From: Paenibacillus yonginensis
GTDB taxonomy: Bacteria > Bacillota > Bacilli > Paenibacillales > Paenibacillaceae
Length of the DNA: 64,000 bases
Assembly: GCF_001685395.1 (NCBI RefSeq)
Contig: NZ_CP014167.1
Coordinates: 1,431,501 to 1,495,500, forward strand
Reading direction: 5' to 3'
How positions within the stretch are numbered: the first letter of the stretch is position 1; each line of letters begins with the position of its first letter. Shown piece by piece: positions 44,041 through 52,625 of the stretch. Made by a program: the position numbers and the translations under genes. The notes beneath the pieces are model-generated. The model did no database searches and was not told where the DNA came from. It saw nothing but the letters and a program-made list of their open reading frames with translations.

Positions 44041-44069
44041 TTAAAGCTCTTTCATGTAAGCGCTATAAT
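44041..44069 (+). promoter_or_regulatory. Promoter of the yesN-yesM genes with overlapping cre site
   Basis: TTAAAG (44041-44046) and a perfect TATAAT (44064-44069), 17 bases apart. ATGTAAGCGCTATAAT (44054-44069) matches the CcpA cre pattern with one mismatch and covers the -10, so CcpA would block RNA polymerase directly. It may also affect the divergent permease pair. Confidence 0.65.
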
Positions 44070-44098
44070 AAGTAGCAACAAGTGGAGGAGGGACAGCT

Positions 44099-45667
44099 AT
44101 GTACAGCATACTTTTGGTGGATGATGAAACGATTGAGCTTGAGATGCTGCGAGATTATATAAGATGGGAAGAGATGGGGATCTATGTCGCCGGAACAGCT
44201 GTTAACGGCAAGGACGCTTTGGAGAAGATCGAAGTCATCCAGCCCGATATCGTCTTGACCGATGTGCAGATGCCCCTCATGAACGGGATTGAACTGGCCA
44301 AACGGGTTCGTGAACGGTACGATTGGATGCAGCTTGTTTTTCTGACCGGTCATGATGAATTTGCTTATGTCAAATCAGCGCTAAATGTAGGCGCTATTGG
44401 TTACTTGCTGAAACCGCTTGATCTGACGGAAATTGTCGCGGTTATGGAGAGGGTGAAGCAGAATTGCGAGGAGGTTGCGCTCAAGAACCGCTCGATCCAG
44501 GTTGCCAAAGCGAATGTCTTCAAAGAGCTGCTATTTGAACGCAATCCGGAAAGGATCGAGAATCTGAAGTCGAGCTTCTGCAAGCTGGCGCGCAGGCAGG
44601 AAGCGGGAGTGTACAGCCTGCTGCTGTGCGATATCCATCCTGGTGCTGCGGAGGACGGGGCGATCCTTGAGGATGAGGCCAACCTCTTCCGCTCTTTGGC
44701 AGAACGGTTTCTGGCTGCCGAGAAGCTGACGGGCATGACCGTTTCGATCCGTGACTGTGAAATAGGAGTCTTCCTTGAGCGTTCCGCGAAAGCGGGAAGT
44801 GTTCTGGAGGCAGAGCAGGGGAGTATGTTCCGAATTGCCCGGCTATGGTCGGCTTTTCTCCAGGAGAAGGCGGGGTTCCCAGTTACGATCGCCGTGAATG
44901 AGCAGATTGCGGAGCTCACCGATTTGGCGCATTTATATGAACGGAGCAAATCGGTCCTGGCCGATCAATTTTATGTGGGAGAAGGCACAGTGATTTCCGG
45001 TTCGGAGAACCGTACGGCGCTTCATGACGAATTAATGCCGCCTTTCCCGGCTGACCGCTGGCTGGAAGCCGTCAATCAGCTCGACAGGGAGACGGTGAGA
45101 GAGCTTGTCCATGAATATATGAGCGGGTTGATCCGGCTTCGTGCGGGCCGCAAGGCCGTATGCGATTGGGCGATCCAGCTGATTGGCCGGCTGGAGGAAG
45201 AGATTCTGCATCAATCGGCCGGCGGGTATGAGAGGGGCGAGCTGTATTATTCCGTTTATAATGTCCGGACGATCCAGCAGATTGAAGTTATGGTGCTGAA
45301 AGCGGCCGGCGAGACAATGGAGCGGCTTGGGGAGCGGTTTATGGACAAAAACGCCAAGCTGGTTCATCAGGTCTGCACCTTGATTGATCAGACCTATCAT
45401 GAGCCTATTACCATTAACAGCTTATCCGATCAGGTCTATCTGTCTCCCAACTATTTAAGATCTATCTTTAAAGAGAAGACCGGAATGACCATCCATGACT
45501 ATTTGACCAAAATCAGGCTCGACAAAGCCAAGCAGCTGCTGGCGGACGGCTCTCTGAAGGTTCAGGACATCGCCCGGAAGGTCGGTTATGAAAGCACCTC
45601 GTATTTTATTTCCTTATTTCTAAAAAACCAGGGAGTTACGCCGAATGAATACCGAAAGAACCTATAA
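44099..45667 (+). CDS. YesN-family response regulator with AraC DNA-binding domain
   Basis: A 522-residue regulator. The receiver domain (1-120) starts SILLVDDETIELEML, has phosphorylation site Asp55 in VLTDVQMPLMNGIE and the conserved Lys in YLLKPLD (about 101-107). A long middle region without a named fold follows, and the last 100 residues are AraC-type (ITINSLSDQVYLSPNYLRSIF; VQDIARKVGYESTSYFISLF, cores SDQVYLSPNYLRSIF and IARKVGYESTSYF). It should activate the sugar transporter and GH36 genes when phosphorylated by the kinase that follows. Ribosome site GGAGGAGG. Confidence 0.93.
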   Translation: MYSILLVDDETIELEMLRDYIRWEEMGIYVAGTAVNGKDALEKIEVIQPDIVLTDVQMPLMNGIELAKRVRERYDWMQLVFLTGHDEFAYVKSALNVGAIGYLLKPLDLTEIVAVMERVKQNCEEVALKNRSIQVAKANVFKELLFERNPERIENLKSSFCKLARRQEAGVYSLLLCDIHPGAAEDGAILEDEANLFRSLAERFLAAEKLTGMTVSIRDCEIGVFLERSAKAGSVLEAEQGSMFRIARLWSAFLQEKAGFPVTIAVNEQIAELTDLAHLYERSKSVLADQFYVGEGTVISGSENRTALHDELMPPFPADRWLEAVNQLDRETVRELVHEYMSGLIRLRAGRKAVCDWAIQLIGRLEEEILHQSAGGYERGELYYSVYNVRTIQQIEVMVLKAAGETMERLGERFMDKNAKLVHQVCTLIDQTYHEPITINSLSDQVYLSPNYLRSIFKEKTGMTIHDYLTKIRLDKAKQLLADGSLKVQDIARKVGYESTSYFISLFLKNQGVTPNEYRKNL

Positions 45668-47471
45668 GCATGGGAAAGCTGAGCCAGTGAAGGTGAAGGG
45701 GCATCCGGGCCTGAACCGGCGGCGTTTCTCGCTGCTGCAGAAAGGGGCGTTCGCGAATCTGCCCCTGCGAAACAAGTTTTTCTTTATCTTTCTGATTGTG
45801 CTTATTCTGCCGTTCTCGATGCTGATCTTCTATTCTTATTCTTCTACGAGAGATACGATTACGGAGCAGACCTATACCAGCCTGAACAGCACGCTTGAAC
45901 AGATTGATACCAACGTCGAGAACCGGCTGGACTATTACAAGCAGCTGTCCACCAGTTTGTATATGGACGCGCAGCTCCGCAACTATCTGTCTTCGAATTA
46001 CGAGCAAGCCTATTACTATTTGGACGCATTTGAATACATCAACCGCCTGCTGCCGTCGCTTATGATCCTGAATTCGAATCTGCAGGGCATTACGATTTAT
46101 ACCAACAACAAAACACTTTATACGGACGAGCAGTTTGTCAAATATATGGAAGAACTTCCGGACCCGCTCCGCCAAAGAGCGCTGGATGCTGCGGGAGGCA
46201 CGGTTTATGCGCATTCCAGCGACTATAAAGCGGAAGATGCGCATATCACGCTGGCGAGATCGCTTAGTTACTTCAGTTTGAAGCATCCGTATGGCATCTT
46301 GACCATGGACATTAACAGCAGCGAGCTCTACTCGCTGATTGAGAAGGAGAACAACAATAAAAGCGTCTACATCATCGACGAAACCGGCGGGCTGATCAGC
46401 ACCGGTGATCGAACCGTAACCTCAAGAAAGTTATTTGACGTTTATCCGATCAAAGACCAGCTGGCGGACAAAAATGGGGAATTTGACGCCGTTATTAACG
46501 GGCAGAAGCAATTTTTTACTTATAAGACACTCAGCAACGGCTGGAAAATTGTGATCACGATTCCTTACAATGAATTGCTTTCGAACACCAACAAGGCGAC
46601 CGCCCACATTATCTGGATTTCGGCCATTGCTGTTGCTGCCGCGACGCTGCTGATCTTCGTTACAAGCAAGGTCATCACCAAACGGATCGAAATCCTGTTG
46701 TCCCAAATCCGCAAGGTCGAACGGGGGGATTTCAGGTTGTCCATCAAACCGATGGGCCATGATGAAATCGGCCAACTGTCCTTCGCGTTTAACAAGATGG
46801 CGGTGCAAATCCAGTCCCTGATTCATGACGTCTACGAGAAGGAGCTGGCCATGAAGGAATCGGAGCTGAACACGCTCCAGGCGCAGATCAATCCTCATTT
46901 TCTCTATAATACGTTATCTTCCATCTCCTCTTTGGCCGTCAAAGAAGGCGCGATGCCGGTCTACCAAATGGTTAACTACCTGGCCAAGTATTACCGGGTA
47001 TCCCTGAATAAAGGCAAGCGGATTATTCTGATTGAACAGGAAATCAACCTGATCCGGAATTATGTGGCGATTCAGGCTATCCGGTTCCCCTACAAGCTGC
47101 ACATGCACTATGACCTCGATGAATCCTTGTTCGGCAGAACGACCATCAAGCTGATCCTGCAGCCTTTTATCGAAAATTGCATCAATCATGCTATTTGGGA
47201 TGAGAGCGGGATTAACATCATTGTGAAACTTCAACTGGATGACGGGGACATTCTGCTGAAGGTAATCGACGACGGGATCGGAATGACGGCCGAGCAGCTG
47301 GAAAGGGCTTTGAGCAAAACGGATAATTTGTCGGGGTACGGAATCAAGAATGTAGACGACCGAATCAAGCTGGCCTACGGGGACCGCTACGGCGTGCATA
47401 TGTTCAGCAGACCCGGAATTGGAACTTCCGTGACCATCCGGATTCCTTTCGCCCCGGCGACAGACCGGTAA
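45645..47471 (+). CDS. YesM-family sensor histidine kinase
   Basis: A 608-residue membrane kinase. First helix about residues 45-65, extracellular Cache-like sensor (about 66-315), second helix (about 320-342), HAMP (about 343-400), His_kinase domain with His418 in QAQINPHFLYNTLSS, and ATPase domain with LQPFIENCINHAI and VIDDGIGMTAEQL. It overlaps the regulator gene by 23 bases, so the pair is translationally coupled. YesM kinases sense sugars outside the cell and control neighbouring polysaccharide-use genes. Confidence 0.92.
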   Translation: MNTERTYKHGKAEPVKVKGHPGLNRRRFSLLQKGAFANLPLRNKFFFIFLIVLILPFSMLIFYSYSSTRDTITEQTYTSLNSTLEQIDTNVENRLDYYKQLSTSLYMDAQLRNYLSSNYEQAYYYLDAFEYINRLLPSLMILNSNLQGITIYTNNKTLYTDEQFVKYMEELPDPLRQRALDAAGGTVYAHSSDYKAEDAHITLARSLSYFSLKHPYGILTMDINSSELYSLIEKENNNKSVYIIDETGGLISTGDRTVTSRKLFDVYPIKDQLADKNGEFDAVINGQKQFFTYKTLSNGWKIVITIPYNELLSNTNKATAHIIWISAIAVAAATLLIFVTSKVITKRIEILLSQIRKVERGDFRLSIKPMGHDEIGQLSFAFNKMAVQIQSLIHDVYEKELAMKESELNTLQAQINPHFLYNTLSSISSLAVKEGAMPVYQMVNYLAKYYRVSLNKGKRIILIEQEINLIRNYVAIQAIRFPYKLHMHYDLDESLFGRTTIKLILQPFIENCINHAIWDESGINIIVKLQLDDGDILLKVIDDGIGMTAEQLERALSKTDNLSGYGIKNVDDRIKLAYGDRYGVHMFSRPGIGTSVTIRIPFAPATDR

Positions 47472-47608
47472 TCATCACCCCTTCAGGATGAAAGACGTTT
47501 TCCATTATGGATTGTAAGATTGCGGTATGGATTATTGTTTGCGGCATTTTTACAATGGACTTGTATTCACAGCCATAGCATTCACATTCGGAAGGAAGGG
47601 ATTTTAAG

Positions 47609-49222
47609 ATGAAAAAGGTATTGGCAATCGCAGCCGCAGCTTCACTCTTGGCAGCGCTTACCGCTTGTGGAAGCGACAAGGGTGCCTCCTCCGGCAATGC
47701 AGGCGCTAACGCAGACACAGACACGGCGCCTATTACGCTGACCTGGTTTGACAAAAATACGGGGGATGCGTTCAACAACCCTGTGGCGAAAGCGATTACA
47801 GAAAAGACCGGGGTTACGATTGAAGTCCAGCAGCCAACCGGCAACCCGGCTGAGAAGCTGAACCTGATGCTGGCAAGCAACGATCTGCCGGATGTAGTTA
47901 TGCTGGATCGTGGAAGCGATATCATGAACAAATATATTTCTTCCGGTGCAATCATTCCGCTGAACGATTTGATCGATAAGTATGGGCCGCATATTAAAGA
48001 AATGTACGGCGACACACTGAAGAAGACGCGGAGCGACGACGGAAAGAACTATTATTTTGCCAACTGGTATGGACTGGAGCAATATCCGGTGTTCGGGTTC
48101 ATGATGCGCATGGATCTTATGAAAGAGTTGGGCGTAGGCGATAAGGTGAATAATGGCGAGCCTTTCACTGCTCAGGAATTTGAGGATCTGCTCCTTAAAT
48201 TCAAAGAGAAATATCCAACGATTGACGGCAAAGAAAGCATTCCGATGACGCTGAACGGCGAAAATATCGGCAGCGTGACCGGTACGTTCAAAGGTATGTT
48301 CGGCATCATGCCTTACTACGAAGAGAACGGCGAGCTGAAGAAGGATATTCGGGACCCAAAATATCTGGACATGGTGAAATACTTAAATTCGCTCTACCAA
48401 AAAGGGCTGCTGGACAAAGAATGGGCAACCTTGAAAACCAAGCAGTATGAGCAGAAGCTGTCCACAGGCAATGTCTTTGCGACTGCCGAAGCGCTCTGGA
48501 ATGTCGGCAATGCCAATACGGCGCTGAGAGCTTCAGTGACCGATCCGGCCAAGCAGGACGAACACCAATTCTATCAATACAAGGTGCTTGCTCCCGGCAT
48601 CGGTCCGGATCAAACGACTTATGGTCCTAAGAGCTCCCTCGGCTGGGACGGCGTTGCGATTACCAAAACCAACAAAGATCCGGTCAGAACGATCAAGCTG
48701 CTTGATTACCTGGCCAGCGAAGAAGGTCAATATTTGCTGATGTGGGGGATTGAAGGCAAGGATTGGGATATGAAGGACGGCAAACACGTGCCGCGCCAAG
48801 AGACGCTGGATGCCTTCAAGAAAAATTGGGACGAAGCGTCCCGTACGACCGGTATCCGCAAATGGACCTGGATGATCAAAAACGGACCGGGCTCCGATGG
48901 CACGCCTTATGACCTGATCGGACGTTATTCCTCGGATCCGGTAACCGATCTGGCGATCAAGAACCTGGCAGATACTTCTTTCGATACAGCGCCTTATGAC
49001 AGCCTGGGACCTGACGGAGGTACACCGGAAGCAATCATGGAGACCAAAGTCAACGATACAATCAATAAATATTTCTTGAAGATGGCGCTGGCTCCTTCTA
49101 CAGATCAAGTAACGGATCTGTATAACCAAATGATCAAAGAAGTGGATGCAGCCGGTCTGCCGAAGCTGGAGAAGATCTATAATGAAAACTACAAGAAACG
49201 TCAAGAGCTGTGGAACAGCTAA
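47609..49222 (+). CDS. Sugar ABC transporter substrate-binding lipoprotein (LipO/LplA type)
   Basis: A 537-residue family 1 solute-binding lipoprotein. Signal peptide ends LLAALTAC (Cys20), followed by a Gly/Ala/Asn/Asp linker. Body: GVTIEVQQPTGNPAEKLNLMLASNDLPDVVML (core NPAEKLNLMLASNDLPDV) and GWDGVAITKTNKDPVRTIKLLDYLASEEGQ (core DPVRTIKLLDYLASEEG). It most likely serves the permease pair at 42.0-43.9 kb. It stands 137 bases after the kinase gene and ends in a terminator. Ribosome site GAAGGAAGGG. Confidence 0.92.
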   Translation: MKKVLAIAAAASLLAALTACGSDKGASSGNAGANADTDTAPITLTWFDKNTGDAFNNPVAKAITEKTGVTIEVQQPTGNPAEKLNLMLASNDLPDVVMLDRGSDIMNKYISSGAIIPLNDLIDKYGPHIKEMYGDTLKKTRSDDGKNYYFANWYGLEQYPVFGFMMRMDLMKELGVGDKVNNGEPFTAQEFEDLLLKFKEKYPTIDGKESIPMTLNGENIGSVTGTFKGMFGIMPYYEENGELKKDIRDPKYLDMVKYLNSLYQKGLLDKEWATLKTKQYEQKLSTGNVFATAEALWNVGNANTALRASVTDPAKQDEHQFYQYKVLAPGIGPDQTTYGPKSSLGWDGVAITKTNKDPVRTIKLLDYLASEEGQYLLMWGIEGKDWDMKDGKHVPRQETLDAFKKNWDEASRTTGIRKWTWMIKNGPGSDGTPYDLIGRYSSDPVTDLAIKNLADTSFDTAPYDSLGPDGGTPEAIMETKVNDTINKYFLKMALAPSTDQVTDLYNQMIKEVDAAGLPKLEKIYNENYKKRQELWNS

Positions 49223-49302
49223 GAGGCCAAACATCTAGAAATTCTATGCAGCTAAATGGCTGAGCAACTAAACAGATACCTTTGAGCAGGCATAGAGCAG
49301 GG

Positions 49303-49343
49303 AAGGGAGAAGAAGACGTCTGTCTTTGCTCTCCCTTTTTTTC
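49303..49343 (+). terminator. Rho-independent terminator after the binding-protein gene
   Basis: AAGGGAGA and AGAC pair with GTCT and TCTCCCTT around a short loop, followed by TTTTTTT. Confidence 0.8.
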
Positions 49344-49350
49344 GCGCAGC

Positions 49351-49380
49351 GGCTAATTAACGATGGGCTAATTAACGATG
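49351..49380 (+). repeat. Two tandem copies of a 15-base unit before the GH36 gene
   Basis: GGCTAATTAACGATG occurs twice without change (49351-49365, 49366-49380), between the terminator and the GH36 start. The unit contains the palindrome TTAA flanked by A/T. Its role is unknown; it might be a doubled regulator site. Confidence 0.7.
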
Positions 49381-49395
49381 GAAGGATGATTACGA

Positions 49396-51507
49396 TTGGC
49401 TATTCAGTTTGATGAACGGCTTCGTATTTTTGCTATGGATACGGTGCAAAGCTCTTACCTCTTTGGAATTAACGATAAAGGCAAACTCCAGCATTTGTAT
49501 TGGGGGCCGCAGGTTTCCATTCAAGACGCAGCTCCGCTGCTTCGTTCCTCCTCGCACAGTTCCTTTGATGCGGAGCTGGACCGGGAAGCGGAAGAATACA
49601 GCTTCTGGGGTGGGGTCAGCTATACAGAGCCTTCCCTGAAGGTGCGCATGCCTGACGGAGTCCGGGATTTGGACATGGATTATGCAGGGCATACGGTCTT
49701 GAGAGAGGACGGCAAGGAGACGTTGGTTCTAACCTTGAAGGACAAGGTTTATCCGCTGGAGACGGTTCTTGTATACCAGGTTATACCGGAACACGATCTG
49801 ATCGAAAGGTATGCCGTTATTAGAAATACCGGGCCGCAGGAGACGATCCTGGAAAATATGCAATCCGCAGCCTGGAGCCTGCCTTATTTGCCGGAGACGC
49901 GGATGACTCATGTAACGGGTAAATGGTCAGGGGAATTCCAGCTTCGCCGCACCTTCCTGACCGAAGGCAAAAAGGTGATTGAGTCCCGCAGAGGTTTTAC
50001 GGACAGCCATGCCAACCCCTGGTTTGCCATTGATGATGGCCAAGCAACGGAAGATGCCGGCCAGGTTTGGTTTGGCGCTCTCGCCTGGAGCGGCAACTGG
50101 AAGATCACGGCGGAGAAGACGGCTTTCAACCATGTCCGTGTCACTGGCGGCATCAATGATTTCGATAACGAATGGGTGCTGGGAGGAGGAGAGTCGTTTC
50201 AGACGCCTGTGTTTGTCGGCGGCTATAGCATGAGCGGGTTTGGCGGCATGAGCCGGCAGCTTCACCGGTATCAATATGACTACGTCCTCCCTCGCAGCGA
50301 GACAAGGAAGGTGCTCTACAATTCCTGGGAAGCGACTTATTTCGACGTGAACGCCAAAGATCAGATGGCCCTTGCCGAGCGGGCGGCCAAATCCGGAGTG
50401 GAGCTGTTTGTCGTCGATGACGGCTGGTTTGGAGCCCGGAACCATGACCGTGCCGGTCTCGGGGACTGGTACGTGAACAAAGAGAAGTTCCCAAATGGCC
50501 TCCAAGAGCTGATTGACCGGGTTCATGAGCTTGGCATGGAGTTTGGCCTTTGGGTCGAGCCGGAATCCGTCAATCCGGACAGCGATCTGTACCGCGCCCA
50601 TCCGGATTGGGTGTACCATTTTGAAACCCGCGAGCGGACCGAGCTACGCAATCAGCTGCTCCTGAACATTTCCAAACCGGAAGTGAAGGCTTATATTTTG
50701 CAATTCATGACCGAGCTGCTGGAGCAGCACGAGATTAAGTTCATCAAGTGGGACATGAACCGGACCATCTCCGAACCCGGCATGAAGGACCATCCTCTGA
50801 ACCGGCAAAAGGAAATCTGGGTCCGCCATGCGCTCACCCTTTACGAGATCTGGGACGAGCTGCGCCGCAGATTCCCGCAGGTCGAATTTGAAACCTGTGC
50901 CGGCGGCGGCTCACGTATTGATCTGGGCATTTTTCGTTATGCCGACCAATCCTGGCCGAGCGATAATACCGATCCGTTCGACCGCCTGAGCATCCAGAAA
51001 GGGTTCTCTTACACCTATGCCCCCCGTATGATGACCTGCTGGGTGACGGAATCGCCGACCGGCATGAACAAACGCCAGGTGTCGCTCAAATACCGTTTTC
51101 ACAGCGCTATGACGGGCACGCTCGGCATCGGCTCCAATCTGAATGAATGGAGCGATGAGCAGATTGCCGAAACCGCCTCCTATGTGGAGCAGTACAAACA
51201 AATCCGCCATCTCGTGCAGTTTGGCGATCAATACCGTTTGTCTTCCCTGGAAGACAAAGGCGTGACCGCCATCCAATATGCGGGCGGAGACGGCAGCGAC
51301 CATGTCTTGTTTGCCTTCCTGCATTCGCAGAGGCTGGGGGAACCGCTGCCAAGGCTGAAATTAAAAAGTCTTAAGCCGGAGAAGACCTATGCCATCGAAG
51401 GGTTAACCGGTCTCTGGAGCGGCCGCGCACTGATGAACATCGGCATTGAACTGCCGCTTCGCGGCGACTTCGACAGCTTGATGTACCGGATTCGCGAGAG
51501 CGTTTAA
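49396..51507 (+). CDS. GH36 alpha-galactosidase
   Basis: A 703-residue enzyme. N-terminal beta-supersandwich (about 1-320), a (beta/alpha)8 barrel and a C-terminal beta domain. Active-site motifs: VVDDGWFGARN, WVEPESVNPDSDLYR, KWDMNRT with the likely nucleophile Asp453, CAGGGSRIDLG and SWPSDNTDPFDR with the likely acid/base Asp523. It releases alpha-linked galactose, as in raffinose, melibiose or galactomannan side chains. No signal peptide, so it works on imported sugars, probably those carried by the ABC system beside it. TTG start behind GAAGGAT. Length is near the 720-730 residues usual for the family. Confidence 0.93.
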   Translation: MAIQFDERLRIFAMDTVQSSYLFGINDKGKLQHLYWGPQVSIQDAAPLLRSSSHSSFDAELDREAEEYSFWGGVSYTEPSLKVRMPDGVRDLDMDYAGHTVLREDGKETLVLTLKDKVYPLETVLVYQVIPEHDLIERYAVIRNTGPQETILENMQSAAWSLPYLPETRMTHVTGKWSGEFQLRRTFLTEGKKVIESRRGFTDSHANPWFAIDDGQATEDAGQVWFGALAWSGNWKITAEKTAFNHVRVTGGINDFDNEWVLGGGESFQTPVFVGGYSMSGFGGMSRQLHRYQYDYVLPRSETRKVLYNSWEATYFDVNAKDQMALAERAAKSGVELFVVDDGWFGARNHDRAGLGDWYVNKEKFPNGLQELIDRVHELGMEFGLWVEPESVNPDSDLYRAHPDWVYHFETRERTELRNQLLLNISKPEVKAYILQFMTELLEQHEIKFIKWDMNRTISEPGMKDHPLNRQKEIWVRHALTLYEIWDELRRRFPQVEFETCAGGGSRIDLGIFRYADQSWPSDNTDPFDRLSIQKGFSYTYAPRMMTCWVTESPTGMNKRQVSLKYRFHSAMTGTLGIGSNLNEWSDEQIAETASYVEQYKQIRHLVQFGDQYRLSSLEDKGVTAIQYAGGDGSDHVLFAFLHSQRLGEPLPRLKLKSLKPEKTYAIEGLTGLWSGRALMNIGIELPLRGDFDSLMYRIRESV

Positions 51508-51551
51508 CCGGATTGAATATTGAATAACGAATATTGAATAGTAAAATGGAG

Positions 51552-51607
51552 AAAACCTCCGACTACCCTTTCCGGGTTTCCCGGTATTCGGTCGGAGGTT
51601 TTCCCAT
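51552..51607 (+). terminator. Bidirectional terminator inside the end of the convergent araC-type gene
   Basis: AAAACCTCCGAC (51552-51563) pairs perfectly with GTCGGAGGTTTT (51591-51602). The right arm and loop belong to the last codons of the minus-strand AraC gene, and the left arm covers its stop codon. Confidence 0.75.
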
Positions 51608-52459
51608 GATTTTTTTGAACAATCTGGAGAAGTAATAAGGGTCCTGAAAGCCCAGCCTGTGGCTGATTTCTTTAATGCTCTGGTCAGTCAAGTCCAGCAT
51701 TTGGCAGGCGCGCTGGATCTTAAGCCTTAAATAATAATCGACCGGCGAATAGCCGGTGGCCTGCTTGAAGCGGTGTGTCAGATGAGGCACCGACAGATTG
51801 GCCTGCGACGCCAGTTCGGCCAAGGTTAATCGGCCTTCCAGATGTTCGGACATATAGCGGATCGTTCCGTCCATATTCCCTTTATTTCCGGGCTGCCGAT
51901 TGGAATCGGCGGACAGCAGCTGCGGAAGTCTCAGCATAACCGCAAGATAAGCAGCGAGCTGGGACACATAAATCATGTGATTCAGCGAATACCCTTTCTG
52001 CAGAATCTCATATCCTTCTTCAAATAACCGCACGACATTGGCATTCTGCTGGGCGCCTAATAAAAGGGGTTCGGGCTGTTTATCGAAGTCTTCAAAGAAA
52101 ACCGCGGCCTGTTCGCCTTTCATATGCCACCAGTAGATGCTCCAGGGATGGTCTTCGGAAGAGGCGTACCGATGCCCGGCGCCTGCAGGAATGACGGCGG
52201 CAAACCCTTTGCGCAGCCACTGCTTTCTCCCCTCCTGAAGCTGAATCCATCCTTCGCCTCCCGCACAATAAATGAGAATGTAAGCCCCGATTCCGTCCGG
52301 CCGTTCCCGGTAATGGTATTTGGCTTCCGGGAAATAACCGGTATCCGTTACATATAGAGGAGCAACAAGCGGATGCTTAGAGATCTTATTCAGTATATCG
52401 TCCGGCAATACAATCAGCTTCTGTGACGTAAATCCGTCTATTTTTCTTATCGTATCCAT
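51563..52459 (-). CDS. AraC family transcriptional regulator
   Basis: A 298-residue regulator with an N-terminal cupin (YHYRERPDGIGAYILIYCAGGEGWIQL, core DGIGAYILIYCAGGEG; VIPAGAGHRYASS) and C-terminal double helix-turn-helix (LTLAELASQANLSVPHLTHRF; SIKEISHRLGFQDPYYFSRLF, core ISHRLGFQDPYYFSRLF), ending KPPTEYRETRKG. It diverges from the DUF5107-TPR gene. No clear ribosome site precedes the ATG; a palindrome covers the start codon instead. A sugar is the likely ligand. Confidence 0.88.
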   Translation of the reverse strand: MDTIRKIDGFTSQKLIVLPDDILNKISKHPLVAPLYVTDTGYFPEAKYHYRERPDGIGAYILIYCAGGEGWIQLQEGRKQWLRKGFAAVIPAGAGHRYASSEDHPWSIYWWHMKGEQAAVFFEDFDKQPEPLLLGAQQNANVVRLFEEGYEILQKGYSLNHMIYVSQLAAYLAVMLRLPQLLSADSNRQPGNKGNMDGTIRYMSEHLEGRLTLAELASQANLSVPHLTHRFKQATGYSPVDYYLRLKIQRACQMLDLTDQSIKEISHRLGFQDPYYFSRLFKKIMGKPPTEYRETRKG

Positions 52460-52471
52460 AGTTCAACTATG
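52457..52471 (-). promoter_or_regulatory. Palindrome over the start codon of the AraC gene
   Basis: CATAGTTCAACTATG is a 7-base-pair perfect inverted repeat with a single central base; its last ATG (minus strand) side holds the start codon. It could be an autoregulatory binding site or an mRNA hairpin that hinders initiation. Confidence 0.45.
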
Positions 52472-52586
52472 ATCTATTCGGGGGGTGATGTCAACGGGCA
52501 ACAGGTCCGAAATCATCAAATAATCCATCAAGACCATGAGATTGTCAATGGAACACGGAAGCGGGGGCGAGGTAACATAGCCTTAT

Positions 52587-52602
52587 AAGAAAGCGATTTC
52601 TT
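52587..52602 (+). promoter_or_regulatory. Putative cre site before the DUF5107-TPR gene
   Basis: AAGAAAGCGATTTCTT matches the CcpA cre pattern with two mismatches and is nearly palindromic. It overlaps a TATAAG (-10 like, 52584-52589), so CcpA would act as a repressor here. Confidence 0.5.
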
Positions 52603-52625
52603 GACAGAAAGGATGAATATGAACC

